From Acinetobacter halotolerans (lineage in GTDB: Bacteria; Pseudomonadota; Gammaproteobacteria; Pseudomonadales; Moraxellaceae), in contig NZ_SGIM01000017.1 in assembly GCF_004208515.1 (NCBI RefSeq), positions 1-52,912 on the forward strand: a stretch of 52,912 nucleotides of DNA, read 5' to 3'. Position numbers and translations under genes: made by a program. This document shows, one piece after another, positions 25,823-33,611 of the stretch; within the stretch, counting starts at the first letter, position 1; every line of letters starts with the position of its first letter. Under the pieces are notes generated by a model. It did not search any database and was not told the origin of the DNA. It saw only the letters and a list, made by a program, of their open reading frames with translations.

Positions 25823-26776
25823 ATGGAATCTATCGGCAACGTATGGTTGTATCTTGCATTCTTTGGCATCGTCACGGTGATGCTATTGATCGATTTTTTA
25901 GGCTTTAAACAAAAACAAGACCAAGACGTGCCAATTCGGCAAGCCGCTTATTGGAGTGTGGCGTGGGTCACTGCAGCGATCGTATTTGGTGGAGGCTTAT
26001 GGCTGTATTTACAACAAACGATCGGGACAAATATCGCCAATCAAAAAACCATGGAGTACTTCGCAGGTTATCTACTTGAGAAATCATTGGCGATTGATAA
26101 TGTCTTCGTTTGGTTGATGATTTTTGCCGCGTTCGCCATCCCACCAGCCTTACAACGCAAAATTTTGCTCTATGGCGTACTCGGTGCGATCGTGCTGAGA
26201 ACGATCTTTATTTTCATCGGTGCTTGGTTCGTTCAAGAGTTCTCTTGGGTACTGTATATTTTCGGCGCATTCCTTGTGTATACAGGCTTTAAGTTCCTAA
26301 AAGGACAAGAGCAAGAAAGCAATATTGAAGACAATATTTTACTCAAATGGTTACGCAAACACCTCCGGATTACTCCTCAACTTGAAGGTAACAAATTCTT
26401 TGTACGTCAAAACGGACTTTTGTGGGCAACGCCGTTATTTTTGGTGTTGGTATTGGTAGAAGCGTCCGATGTGATTTTTGCGGTGGATTCCATTCCTGCG
26501 ATATTCGCCGTGACCACTGACCCGTTTATTGTCCTCACGGCAAATTTAATGGCGATTTTAGGTTTACGCGCAATGTTCTTTTTACTGGCGGGCGCCGCAA
26601 CGAAATTACATTATTTGCCGTATGGCTTGGGCATTATTCTGTTGTTCATTGGAACAAAAATGTTATTGCTAGATGTGTTCCACATGCCAATTTGGATCTC
26701 ACTCAGCTTTATCATCTTGGTATTAAGTATTACGGCGTATTTGTCGTTACGTCACAATAAGCGTCAAGCGGAATAA
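25823..26776 (+). CDS. TerC-family membrane protein, Mn2+ riboswitch controlled
   Basis: 317-aa integral membrane protein of the TerC/Alx family, probably a manganese exporter or a metal supplier to exoenzymes. About nine transmembrane helices. The two family motifs with acidic residues are EKSLAIDNVF (about residues 87-96) and EASDVIFAVDSIP (about 214-226). The true start is ATG 25823, with GGGAG six bases upstream; the longer in-frame extension runs through the riboswitch and terminator and is not protein. Regulation by Mn2+ through transcription antitermination is well supported by the leader. It ends at a hairpin shared with the convergent gene. Confidence 0.9.
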   Translation: MESIGNVWLYLAFFGIVTVMLLIDFLGFKQKQDQDVPIRQAAYWSVAWVTAAIVFGGGLWLYLQQTIGTNIANQKTMEYFAGYLLEKSLAIDNVFVWLMIFAAFAIPPALQRKILLYGVLGAIVLRTIFIFIGAWFVQEFSWVLYIFGAFLVYTGFKFLKGQEQESNIEDNILLKWLRKHLRITPQLEGNKFFVRQNGLLWATPLFLVLVLVEASDVIFAVDSIPAIFAVTTDPFIVLTANLMAILGLRAMFFLLAGAATKLHYLPYGLGIILLFIGTKMLLLDVFHMPIWISLSFIILVLSITAYLSLRHNKRQAE

Positions 26777-26788
26777 TACGCTGAACAT

Positions 26789-26820
26789 GAACAAAGGGAT
26801 TTCAATCAAGTCCCTTTGTT
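26789..26820. terminator. Bidirectional terminator, terC / nucleotidyltransferase
   Basis: 10-bp stem AACAAAGGGA / TCCCTTTGTT with an 11-nt loop between convergent genes. Confidence 0.7.
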
Positions 26821-26824
26821 CTAT

Positions 26825-27424
26825 TCAAGCCTCATGTGTTTCAGTTGGACCAACCCACTGTAATCGAGGCCACTGTTGCAACCATTTTTTAGACTCAACA
26901 CGATTTTTGAAGGTGGTATAGCTGACCAGTGCAGGATTCCAGCGGAGTCGTAATTCAAATAAATCTTGTAAACCAAATGGTGCAATCAGCTCCAGCTCTC
27001 CAGATGAGTTCAAACGAAGCGCGATAGCGGTTGCCGTTTCAGGCCATAACGATAAAGCATGTTCAATCGATGATATGGGCTGAATTTGTTCGCCATTTTC
27101 CTTGCGATACCATGTATGCACCAAAGCCTGATTCACCACATCCCATTGCTGTTGAGGAAATAGTTGTTCTAATTTTTGTTTTAATCGCTGCTGTACATGG
27201 TTATTCCGTTCCTGCCCATCGTAATAAATCACGTCAATTTCGCTATCTTTTAAATCAAAAGTCTGACCATGCAAAAATGCCCAAACTGTACTTCTAAGCG
27301 CACCTGCACTTAAATAGGCTTGAGGATGTAGCTTTGCAAGTTGTTTTAGCATCTCCGAGAGGTCAGAGCTATTTAAGATCAAATCAAAAAAAGCGTCTCG
27401 ATGATGTGTTTGATGCGACGTCAT
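26825..27424 (-). CDS. Nucleotidyltransferase-like protein (DUF925 family)
   Basis: 199-aa protein resembling the NTP_transf_6 / DUF925 nucleotidyltransferase-like family. Visible family features are AYLSAGALRSTVWAFLHG (about residues 35-52), the acidic pair in DSEIDVIYYD (about 60-69), and FGLQDLFELRLRWNP near the C-terminus. The aspartates would bind metal in a polymerase-beta-like active site. No substrate is known for the family. It stands alone, with a shared terminator to terC and a 180-bp gap to guaD divergently. Confidence 0.78.
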   Translation of the reverse strand: MTSHQTHHRDAFFDLILNSSDLSEMLKQLAKLHPQAYLSAGALRSTVWAFLHGQTFDLKDSEIDVIYYDGQERNNHVQQRLKQKLEQLFPQQQWDVVNQALVHTWYRKENGEQIQPISSIEHALSLWPETATAIALRLNSSGELELIAPFGLQDLFELRLRWNPALVSYTTFKNRVESKKWLQQWPRLQWVGPTETHEA

Positions 27425-27605
27425 TGGTGTTTAAATCCTTAAATAACTAAAGCAGCTTAGCCCTAACCACCGAAAAGTTGAGTGAATTGACTCAAAAGAT
27501 TACTCACATTTATACACTTTTTAGCAGCTTAATTTAGGCGAATATTCCAGTAACTTGGACAAAATCAGGTACAATCAACCGAAAAAAGTAAACCTGTAGG
27601 TTGTT

Positions 27606-28922
27606 ATGACGTTGGCTACTCAGATCACGGTTGTTCGTGGTCGCTTCTTAGATATTCAAAAAACCGTTTCCCAAGCAGCAGAAATCGCCGATCAAGCGCG
27701 TTATATCGAAGATGGCGTACTCATCACCGAAAATGGCAAAATTCGCTGGTTTGGTGCTTGGAATGAAGCACAAGAGCATCTTCCTACAGGCGTTGACATT
27801 CAGCATTATCCTGAACAATTAATCATTCCTGGGATGATTGACACTCACATCCATTTTCCACAAACCGAAATGGTCGGTGCCTACGGCGAACAACTCCTCA
27901 GTTGGTTAAATACCTATACTTTCCCAACCGAAATCCAATTTAAAGACCAAGCTTATGCCCAAGAAATTGCCGCATTCTTTGTCAATGAACTGCTTAAAAA
28001 TGGCACCACCACGGCACTGGTGTTCTGCACTGTCCATCCTGAATCAGTTGATGCTTTATTTGAAGCCGCACAACAGCACCAGATGCGTTTAATTGCAGGT
28101 AAGGTGATGATGGACCGTCATGCACCTGAAGCACTTTGCGACACCGCAGAGAGCGCCTATGACGATTCTAAAGCACTAATTCAGAAGTGGCATGGTCAGG
28201 GCCGTGCCCTATACGCGATCACACCACGTTTTGCACCGACTTCTACACCAGAACAATTAGAAAAAGCAGGGCAACTTAAAGCAGAGTTTCCTGATGTGTA
28301 TGTGCATACACATTTAAGTGAAAATAAAGATGAGATTGCATGGGTCAAAGATTTATTCCCAGCGCAAAATGGCTATCTCGATGTCTATCATCATTATGGT
28401 CTAACAGGTCAGCGTTCGGTGTTCGCACACTGCGTGCATTTGGAAGATGCTGAATGGCAATGCATGCATGACACAGATTCCGCAATTGCTTTCTGCCCAA
28501 CCTCAAACCTGTTTTTAGGCAGCGGATTATTTCCATTGAAAAAAACATGGGATCAACAAGTCAAAGTTGGTTTAGGCACTGATGTCGGGGCGGGGACTTC
28601 ATTTAGCTTATTGCAAACGGTCAATGAAGCCTACAAAGTACAACAGTTACAAGGCGACAAACTTTCCGCTTTTGAATCGCTTTATCATGCCACTTTGGGT
28701 GGTGCAAAAGCGCTCGATCTGGATGATAAACTCGGTAACTTCAATATAGGCAAAGAAGCGGATTTTGTGGTGCTGAATCTTCAAGCAACCGCTTTACAAC
28801 AACTGCGTCAGTCACGGTCAAAATCCATTGATGACAGCTTATTTGCACTGTTTACCATGGGCGATGACCGCAATATTGAGGCCACTTATATCTATGGAAA
28901 AAAAGCCTATAGCCAAAACTAA
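27606..28922 (+). CDS. guaD: Guanine deaminase
   Basis: 438-aa amidohydrolase that converts guanine to xanthine and ammonia. The zinc site begins with DTHIHFPQ (His81, His83) and continues with HTHLSENKDEI and GTDVGAGTSFS. The long N-terminal beta-domain and YGEQLLSWLNTYTFPTE segment are typical of guanine deaminases. AGG precedes the ATG by eight bases. It is followed by hpt, a purine phosphoribosyltransferase, after 220 bp and a terminator, so the two salvage genes are neighbours but not one transcript. A short frame overlaps its 3' end. Confidence 0.95.
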   Translation: MTLATQITVVRGRFLDIQKTVSQAAEIADQARYIEDGVLITENGKIRWFGAWNEAQEHLPTGVDIQHYPEQLIIPGMIDTHIHFPQTEMVGAYGEQLLSWLNTYTFPTEIQFKDQAYAQEIAAFFVNELLKNGTTTALVFCTVHPESVDALFEAAQQHQMRLIAGKVMMDRHAPEALCDTAESAYDDSKALIQKWHGQGRALYAITPRFAPTSTPEQLEKAGQLKAEFPDVYVHTHLSENKDEIAWVKDLFPAQNGYLDVYHHYGLTGQRSVFAHCVHLEDAEWQCMHDTDSAIAFCPTSNLFLGSGLFPLKKTWDQQVKVGLGTDVGAGTSFSLLQTVNEAYKVQQLQGDKLSAFESLYHATLGGAKALDLDDKLGNFNIGKEADFVVLNLQATALQQLRQSRSKSIDDSLFALFTMGDDRNIEATYIYGKKAYSQN

Positions 28923-29040
28923 AGCCTCAAACAAACGAAAACTTGGTTTGATATTGTTAGCGATTGGAACTGCAATCTTGCTGAAACGAGATAGCACTTC
29001 TCAGCAAAATGGCAGATATTCATCATCAAAAGATGCATGA
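28894..29040 (+). CDS. Possible 48-aa membrane microprotein overlapping guaD
   Basis: A 48-codon frame starts inside guaD, in another frame, and runs 118 bp beyond its stop. The peptide starts MEKKPIAKTKASNKRK, has one hydrophobic segment (LGLILLAIGTAILL) and a polar tail, the layout of a single-pass small membrane protein. No ribosome-binding site precedes the ATG, though termination-reinitiation from guaD is possible. It ends before the guaD terminator. Function unknown; it may be a chance frame. Confidence 0.35.
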   Translation: MEKKPIAKTKASNKRKLGLILLAIGTAILLKRDSTSQQNGRYSSSKDA

Positions 29041-29084
29041 AAACTCATTTTGTTTTAAAATTCTTCCATTAGCTCAAATTTTCG

Positions 29085-29110
29085 AGGTGTTGCAGGTCAA
29101 CACCTTTTTT
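29085..29110 (+). terminator. Rho-independent terminator after guaD
   Basis: Stem AGGTGTTG / CAACACCT with a 5-nt loop followed by T5. Confidence 0.85.
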
Positions 29111-29144
29111 ATTTTCCCATATTTAATGTTTTAGGAATCTGCCG

Positions 29145-29672
29145 ATGACCATTGCAATGCGCATTATGATTTCAAGTGAAGAGATTCAAGCCAAAGTGAA
29201 AGAGCTTGGCGAAAAAATCAATGCACACTATGCTCAAAGTGATAAAGAACTGGTATTGATTGGTTTACTGCGCGGTTCAGTCATCTTCATGGCAGACTTA
29301 TGCCGTGCCATTGAAAAACCACACGAACTCGATTTTATGACCGTTTCCAGCTATGGCGGTGGTACAACCTCTAGCCGTGATGTCAAAATCCTAAAGGACT
29401 TGGATGGCGAAATTCACGGTAAAGATGTATTGGTGGTTGAAGATATTATTGACTCAGGCAATACCCTCAACAAAGTGATGCAAATGCTGCAAACGCGTAA
29501 ACCAAATTCAATTGAACTGTGTACGCTGGTGAGCAAACCATCACGCCGTGAGATTGATTTAGACGTAAAATTCTTAGGTTTTGAAGTTGAAGATCGCTTT
29601 ATTGTCGGTTATGGTCTCGATTTCGATCAGAAATATCGTCATTTACCTTTTATTGGTGAAATTGGTCTGTAA
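29145..29672 (+). CDS. hpt: Hypoxanthine phosphoribosyltransferase
   Basis: 175-aa type I phosphoribosyltransferase that forms IMP (and GMP) from hypoxanthine (guanine) and PRPP. The PRPP-binding loop VVEDIIDSGNT is at residues 97-107 and the flexible-loop SSYGGGT at 68-74. The C-terminal FIVGYGLDFDQKYRHLPFIG is characteristic. AGGA is nine bases before the chosen ATG at 29145; a downstream in-frame ATG (29157) would also be acceptable. The neighbour guaD competes for guanine, so the locus handles purine salvage. Confidence 0.96.
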   Translation: MTIAMRIMISSEEIQAKVKELGEKINAHYAQSDKELVLIGLLRGSVIFMADLCRAIEKPHELDFMTVSSYGGGTTSSRDVKILKDLDGEIHGKDVLVVEDIIDSGNTLNKVMQMLQTRKPNSIELCTLVSKPSRREIDLDVKFLGFEVEDRFIVGYGLDFDQKYRHLPFIGEIGL

Positions 29673-29682
29673 GCTTGCAACA

Positions 29683-29838
29683 TCAGCCCATTTTTAATGT
29701 GCTGCAAATATCCAATGCTTTTATCCCCATGCGCAGCATATGAGCCAGATATGGCTCAAGGTCTTCTTGCGAAGCTTTAAAGGCTTCGTAAGACAAATCC
29801 TTAACGCGATGCTTTAAGTTTGTTTTAATTTTCTCCAT
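29683..29838 (-). CDS. Probable 51-aa small protein of unknown function
   Basis: A 51-codon leftward frame fills the start of the 393-bp gap after hpt. The peptide starts MEKIKTNLKHRVKDLSYEAF and looks like ordinary soluble helical protein (charged/hydrophobic alternation, then LEPYLAHMLRMGIKALDI). An ATG three codons upstream (29845-29847) could also start it. Only a weak GAG-type ribosome-binding site is seen. Internal hairpins are present, notably CTTGCGAAGC / GCTTCGTAAG. I do not recognise the family. Its composition argues against a random frame. Confidence 0.45.
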   Translation of the reverse strand: MEKIKTNLKHRVKDLSYEAFKASQEDLEPYLAHMLRMGIKALDICSTLKMG

Positions 29839-30065
29839 TCTCAGCATAGCTGCTCATCTTGCGCTCGTACCTTGCGAAGCGATGCTTCTCATGCTTTTAT
29901 CTTCGCTCAGGTGTTGAAAAGCACTTTTTTAAGCTTTAATTTTAATTAAAATCTGTTAAACATTGCACAAAAATACGACATAAATAAGCAATCTACTACA
30001 GACAGCACGCGCTTGATCTAGCAGGATAAAAAAATAAATCGCTTTATGAAACAAGGAGAAAAACA
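29839..30065. other. Gene-free stretch before GlsB-type gene
   Basis: Holds a GAAGC-GAT-GCTTC hairpin (about 29876-29888) and A/T-rich sequence that should contain the promoters of the divergent small ORF and GlsB-type gene. No clear -35/-10 pair was recognised. Confidence 0.35.
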
Positions 30066-30317
30066 ATGTGGACGCTGATTGTTGCAATTGTCGTGGGTTT
30101 TTTTGCAGGTCTAATCGCAAGAGCCTTACATCCAGGGGATGATAAAGCAGGTTTTATCGTCACCACTTTACTCGGTATTGCGGGTTCTTTATTGGCGACT
30201 TATGGGGGGCGATTACTCGGTTTATACGGGGAAAACTCAGCAGCAGGATTTATTGCATCCGTGATCGGTGCAGTGATTATTTTATTTGTTTATAACCTCG
30301 CCACCAAGAAAAGTTAA
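30066..30317 (+). CDS. GlsB/YeaQ/YmgE-family stress membrane protein
   Basis: 83-aa integral membrane protein with three predicted helices (about residues 2-20, 30-46, 60-78). It matches the GlsB/YeaQ/YmgE family, formerly called transglycosylase-associated protein, with the family glycines GFFAGLIARAL and GIAGSLLATYGGRLLG. AGGAG precedes the ATG. These proteins are induced by envelope or acid stress; the mechanism is unknown. It ends at a 13-bp hairpin shared with the convergent DsbC-like gene. Confidence 0.88.
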   Translation: MWTLIVAIVVGFFAGLIARALHPGDDKAGFIVTTLLGIAGSLLATYGGRLLGLYGENSAAGFIASVIGAVIILFVYNLATKKS

Positions 30318-30328
30318 ATCGTTGGATC

Positions 30329-30362
30329 ACTCCCAATTCATCCAAAATAATGAATTGGGAGT
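30329..30362. terminator. Bidirectional terminator
   Basis: Perfect 13-bp stem ACTCCCAATTCAT / ATGAATTGGGAGT with an 8-nt loop between the GlsB-type gene and the convergent DsbC-like gene. Confidence 0.82.
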
Positions 30363-30369
30363 TGTATTT

Positions 30370-31068
30370 TTAAAGTCCTAATTCCTTCCAAATCATTTGA
30401 ATGTCTTCAGCACTGCGACCACCGACCATTTTCAAACCATTTGAGAAGATTAACGTTGGTGTACCACTCACCCCTAATTTACGGCCTAACTCTAGATTTC
30501 GCTCTATCGGATTGGCACAGGTTTTGGCTTTAGGTTTAACATTCTTCTGCAGTAAATTTTTCCATGCATACGATGGATTAGCTTCACACCAAACTTGTTT
30601 CGAAACAGAGATAGATTGCGGTTTTAAAGCATAGATAAAGGTATAAATCGTCACATCATTGAGCTTGTCTAATTCAGCTTCTAATTGCTTGCAGTACGGA
30701 CAGTTTGGATCTGAAAATATTGCGAGCTGACGTTTGCCATTCCCTTTGACCGTTTTGATCGCATCCTGTAAGGGAAGTTGTTTCCAATCAATTGAGTTTT
30801 GCTTTAATACCAAATCCTTGGTGAGATTTTTCTGATCTTTTAAGCGCACCATTGATCCAATAAACATATGCTCTGCAGTGTCATCGAGATATATGATTTG
30901 ATTATCCAGACTGGCACTGTATAAACCTGCCATTTCAGTGCTTTGAATATTGGTCACTTGGATATTGGGATAGTTCTTATTTAAATTACTTTTGAGCGTT
31001 TCCACATTGGCTAAACTCAGTGCCGAAACACAGCTCAATAATGAGAATATCCCAATTTTTTTTAACAT
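30370..31068 (-). CDS. dsbC: Thiol:disulfide interchange protein, DsbC family
   Basis: 232-aa periplasmic disulfide isomerase of the DsbC/DsbG type. Signal peptide about residues 1-20 (ending SLA). An N-terminal dimerisation domain (about 21-85) is followed by a thioredoxin-fold domain with active site CPYC at 123-126 and cis-proline in SGTPTLIF. It repairs wrongly paired disulfides and is kept reduced by DsbD. I chose ATG 31068; a TTG six codons upstream is less likely. A plausible client set lies nearby in the four-Cys AdeT-like proteins, although that is inference. Confidence 0.88.
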   Translation of the reverse strand: MLKKIGIFSLLSCVSALSLANVETLKSNLNKNYPNIQVTNIQSTEMAGLYSASLDNQIIYLDDTAEHMFIGSMVRLKDQKNLTKDLVLKQNSIDWKQLPLQDAIKTVKGNGKRQLAIFSDPNCPYCKQLEAELDKLNDVTIYTFIYALKPQSISVSKQVWCEANPSYAWKNLLQKNVKPKAKTCANPIERNLELGRKLGVSGTPTLIFSNGLKMVGGRSAEDIQMIWKELGL

Positions 31069-31171
31069 GACTGATACTCGAATCAAAAATCAGCCGCTAT
31101 TGTAATCCGTCTCTCATAGCTAAACAGCTCGACTTACTGAGTCGCAACCAAAATCAAACCAATTCTCGCGA

Positions 31172-31187
31172 TGTTTCACGTGGAACA
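31172..31187. promoter_or_regulatory. parS-like site
   Basis: TGTTTCACGTGGAACA, one base from a perfect parS palindrome, in the gap between the dsbC-like and DUF2310 genes, 5 kb left of oriC. Confidence 0.82.
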
Positions 31188-31202
31188 TTGCTGATTAGTT
31201 GT

Positions 31203-32003
31203 TTACCCCCCCCACTCACCAATGACTGCTTGTCGCTCATCTTCATAAGAGACAGCAAGATGGGAGACTAAACGGCATTGATCACATTTGAATGGAAAAT
31301 GATGAAATTCATTAGAGTTTACTTCTGTACTCCAATTTTGACCACAAGATGGGCAAAGCCGAGCATATTCATTTGTGCGACGTCCCCAATAACGCACTAG
31401 ATAATAATAGGTAGGTATGCCTGTAACTTTTTCGATATATTTACCGATTTTTTGACCTGCTTTTGCTAACTCACTATCTGAAGTTGCCAATTGTTTATAA
31501 GCGACTTTTTCCAAAGCACCGCTATATGTCCAAGCTTGATCATAAGTTTTGTATTCTTGCTGCCAAAAATATATTTCTTCACGCTGTTCATGTTCACCTG
31601 GAATAAGATAAATAGAAATCGATTCGCCATTATCCCCACGACATAAAGATGATCGTCTATCCCCCATATGCGTAAAGAGGTAAAGAAATGGAGCATTTTC
31701 CCATGTAATATTTTGTTTTGGAATATCATCATCAATAAGCGTCCATTGGGGCTTCCTACCAAAAAATTCAATGATTTTATGAAGTCGCTCAATACCATAC
31801 TTACAATGATATTTCATAGCATATGCATTTCTACCTTGTACATTTAGATACGCACAAAGCTTTTCCTTTTGTACAACTAAAAAATATTCACCACAAATCT
31901 GTCCATTATGTAATAAGACTGAAATGTAATCTTCAACTAACCATTCAGCATCTTCTCGATTTGTTTTTGTAATTGTTCCGAATATTACTTTATAAGCAAT
32001 CAT
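31203..32003 (-). CDS. DUF2310 zinc-ribbon protein
   Basis: 266-aa cytoplasmic protein of the DUF2310 family (Zn-ribbon-containing). The C-terminal CPSC (about residues 217-220) and CDQC (about 239-242) form the zinc ribbon. The N-terminal part is aromatic-rich with no recognised fold. It is more A/T-rich in codon choice than dsbC and mnmE on either side, and stands alone between a parS site and an A/T-rich gap, so a later insertion into the origin region is possible. No function is known for the family. Confidence 0.78.
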   Translation of the reverse strand: MIAYKVIFGTITKTNREDAEWLVEDYISVLLHNGQICGEYFLVVQKEKLCAYLNVQGRNAYAMKYHCKYGIERLHKIIEFFGRKPQWTLIDDDIPKQNITWENAPFLYLFTHMGDRRSSLCRGDNGESISIYLIPGEHEQREEIYFWQQEYKTYDQAWTYSGALEKVAYKQLATSDSELAKAGQKIGKYIEKVTGIPTYYYLVRYWGRRTNEYARLCPSCGQNWSTEVNSNEFHHFPFKCDQCRLVSHLAVSYEDERQAVIGEWGG

Positions 32004-32089
32004 CTCTATCCCATGAGAACTTTAAATTATAAAAAATTTAGCAGTAAAAACTATGATCATTAAAACAAAAAATATTGGATATACTCAAT

Positions 32090-32121
32090 AAAAAAACCAT
32101 TAAATCATTATAAATTAATGG
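32090..32121 (-). terminator. Terminator of mnmE
   Basis: Stem CCATTAA / TTAATGG (32097-32103, 32115-32121) with T7 on the minus strand, about 45 bp past the mnmE stop. Confidence 0.65.
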
Positions 32122-32165
32122 CTTAAAACCCACCAAAATCTATTAAACAAGACTAAAATGTGCAA

Positions 32166-33521
32166 TTACTTCCCAATACAAAACGAACCAAAGATCTTAC
32201 CCAATAAATCATCGGCACTAAAATCACCTGTGATTTCACCGAGGGCATTTTGTGCTAATCGTAATGACTCTGCCACTAGCTCACCCGCATTAAACACCAC
32301 TAGTTGCTCCCGTGCCTCTGCAAGATAGCGCTGAGTGCGCTTCATTGCATCTAAATGGCGAGTTCGAGCAATAAAGGTATCTTCTTCAGGCTGGAAGCCT
32401 GCATGCGCTGTAATCGCATCTATGAGCGCCTGAACACCCATTTCTTGCTTGGCAGAAACACGGATATGACGGAATCCTTGATAATCGCTTAATTCTGCGA
32501 TTTGTCCCGTCAAGTCACACTTGTTGCCGATCAAAAGTAATCGTTTCGGTTCAAGATGGTCAGCAAAATATTCTTGCGCCAATTGCAACGGTTCATCGGC
32601 TTGATTTAGGTCATATACCAATAACAAAAGATCTGCTTGTTCAATCTCTTTGATGGCACGACGAATACCTTCTCGCTCAACAATATCACCTGTTTCACGT
32701 AGACCTGCGGTATCAGTCAAGGTGATAGGCAAACCATTCAAACTGATTTTTTCATGTAACACATCACGGGTTGTTCCTGCGATATCAGTCACAATGGCGC
32801 GTTCATGTCCCGCCAATGCGTTTAATAGGCTGGATTTGCCTGCATTCGGTTTACCTGCAATGACCACCTGCAAACCTTCACGTAACAACTGCCCTTGACG
32901 CGCAGATTGCTGTACAGCGTGAACAGAACTTTGCACATCATCCAATAACGCTAAAATTTTACCATCCGCCAAGAAATCAATTTCTTCTTCTGGAAAATCA
33001 ATCGCCGCTTCAACATGTAAACGTAAGTGAATGAGTTTTTCTAAAACGGTATTAATTTTGGTTGAAAATGCGCCTTGTAATGAGCGTACTGCTGAACGTG
33101 CCGCCGCTTGTGAAGTCGCATCGATCAGATCGGCAATCGCTTCAGCTTGAACCAAATCCATTTTGCCATTTTCAAAAGCGCGCATGGAAAACTCACCCGC
33201 TTTGGCTGCAATTGCGCCTAAATCAAGTAAGCGTGCCAGCAGTGCATTTTGAATCACAGGACCACCATGTCCTTGGATTTCAACCACATCTTCCCCTGTA
33301 AAAGAATGCGGATTCGGAAAACATAAGATAATACCTTCATCCATCACTGAACCATCCGCATCATAAAACTTGCGGAAACCAGCCATACGGGCAGCAGGTA
33401 ATGTTTTTTGTGTGAGTTGTTGTGCAATCTCATAGGCCTTAGGACCAGAGAGACGAATCACCCCCACACCACCACGACCCAAAGGCGTAGCTATCGCAGT
33501 AATTGTGGTTTGATATTGCAT
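32166..33521 (-). CDS. mnmE: tRNA uridine-5-carboxymethylaminomethyl(34) synthesis GTPase MnmE
   Basis: 451-aa GTPase that, with MnmG, modifies U34 of certain tRNAs. The N-terminal THF-binding domain starts TTITAIATPLGRGGVGVIRLSG (split here over residues 4-25). The central G domain has the P-loop GKPNAGKSS (about 222-230), DTAGL and NKCD. The C-terminus ends in the zinc/flavin-region FCIGK expected for the family. ATG 33521 has AGG eight bases upstream; the GTG three codons earlier is weaker. yidC upstream has its own terminator, so mnmE probably has its own promoter. Confidence 0.97.
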   Translation of the reverse strand: MQYQTTITAIATPLGRGGVGVIRLSGPKAYEIAQQLTQKTLPAARMAGFRKFYDADGSVMDEGIILCFPNPHSFTGEDVVEIQGHGGPVIQNALLARLLDLGAIAAKAGEFSMRAFENGKMDLVQAEAIADLIDATSQAAARSAVRSLQGAFSTKINTVLEKLIHLRLHVEAAIDFPEEEIDFLADGKILALLDDVQSSVHAVQQSARQGQLLREGLQVVIAGKPNAGKSSLLNALAGHERAIVTDIAGTTRDVLHEKISLNGLPITLTDTAGLRETGDIVEREGIRRAIKEIEQADLLLLVYDLNQADEPLQLAQEYFADHLEPKRLLLIGNKCDLTGQIAELSDYQGFRHIRVSAKQEMGVQALIDAITAHAGFQPEEDTFIARTRHLDAMKRTQRYLAEAREQLVVFNAGELVAESLRLAQNALGEITGDFSADDLLGKIFGSFCIGK

Positions 33522-33558
33522 GTTATTCACCTAAAAAACTCAAATGACAGCCAAAGAA

Positions 33559-33592
33559 AAATCCGCCTAAGATTACCATCTTAAGCGGATTT
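33559..33592 (-). terminator. Terminator of the rpmH-yidC transcript
   Basis: Stem AAATCCGC / GCGGATTT extended by TAAGAT / ATCTTA (one mismatch), 4-nt loop, U-rich tail on the minus strand; 20 bp past the yidC stop. Confidence 0.82.
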
Positions 33593-33611
33593 ATTCAGTA
33601 AAAGTTCGAGA

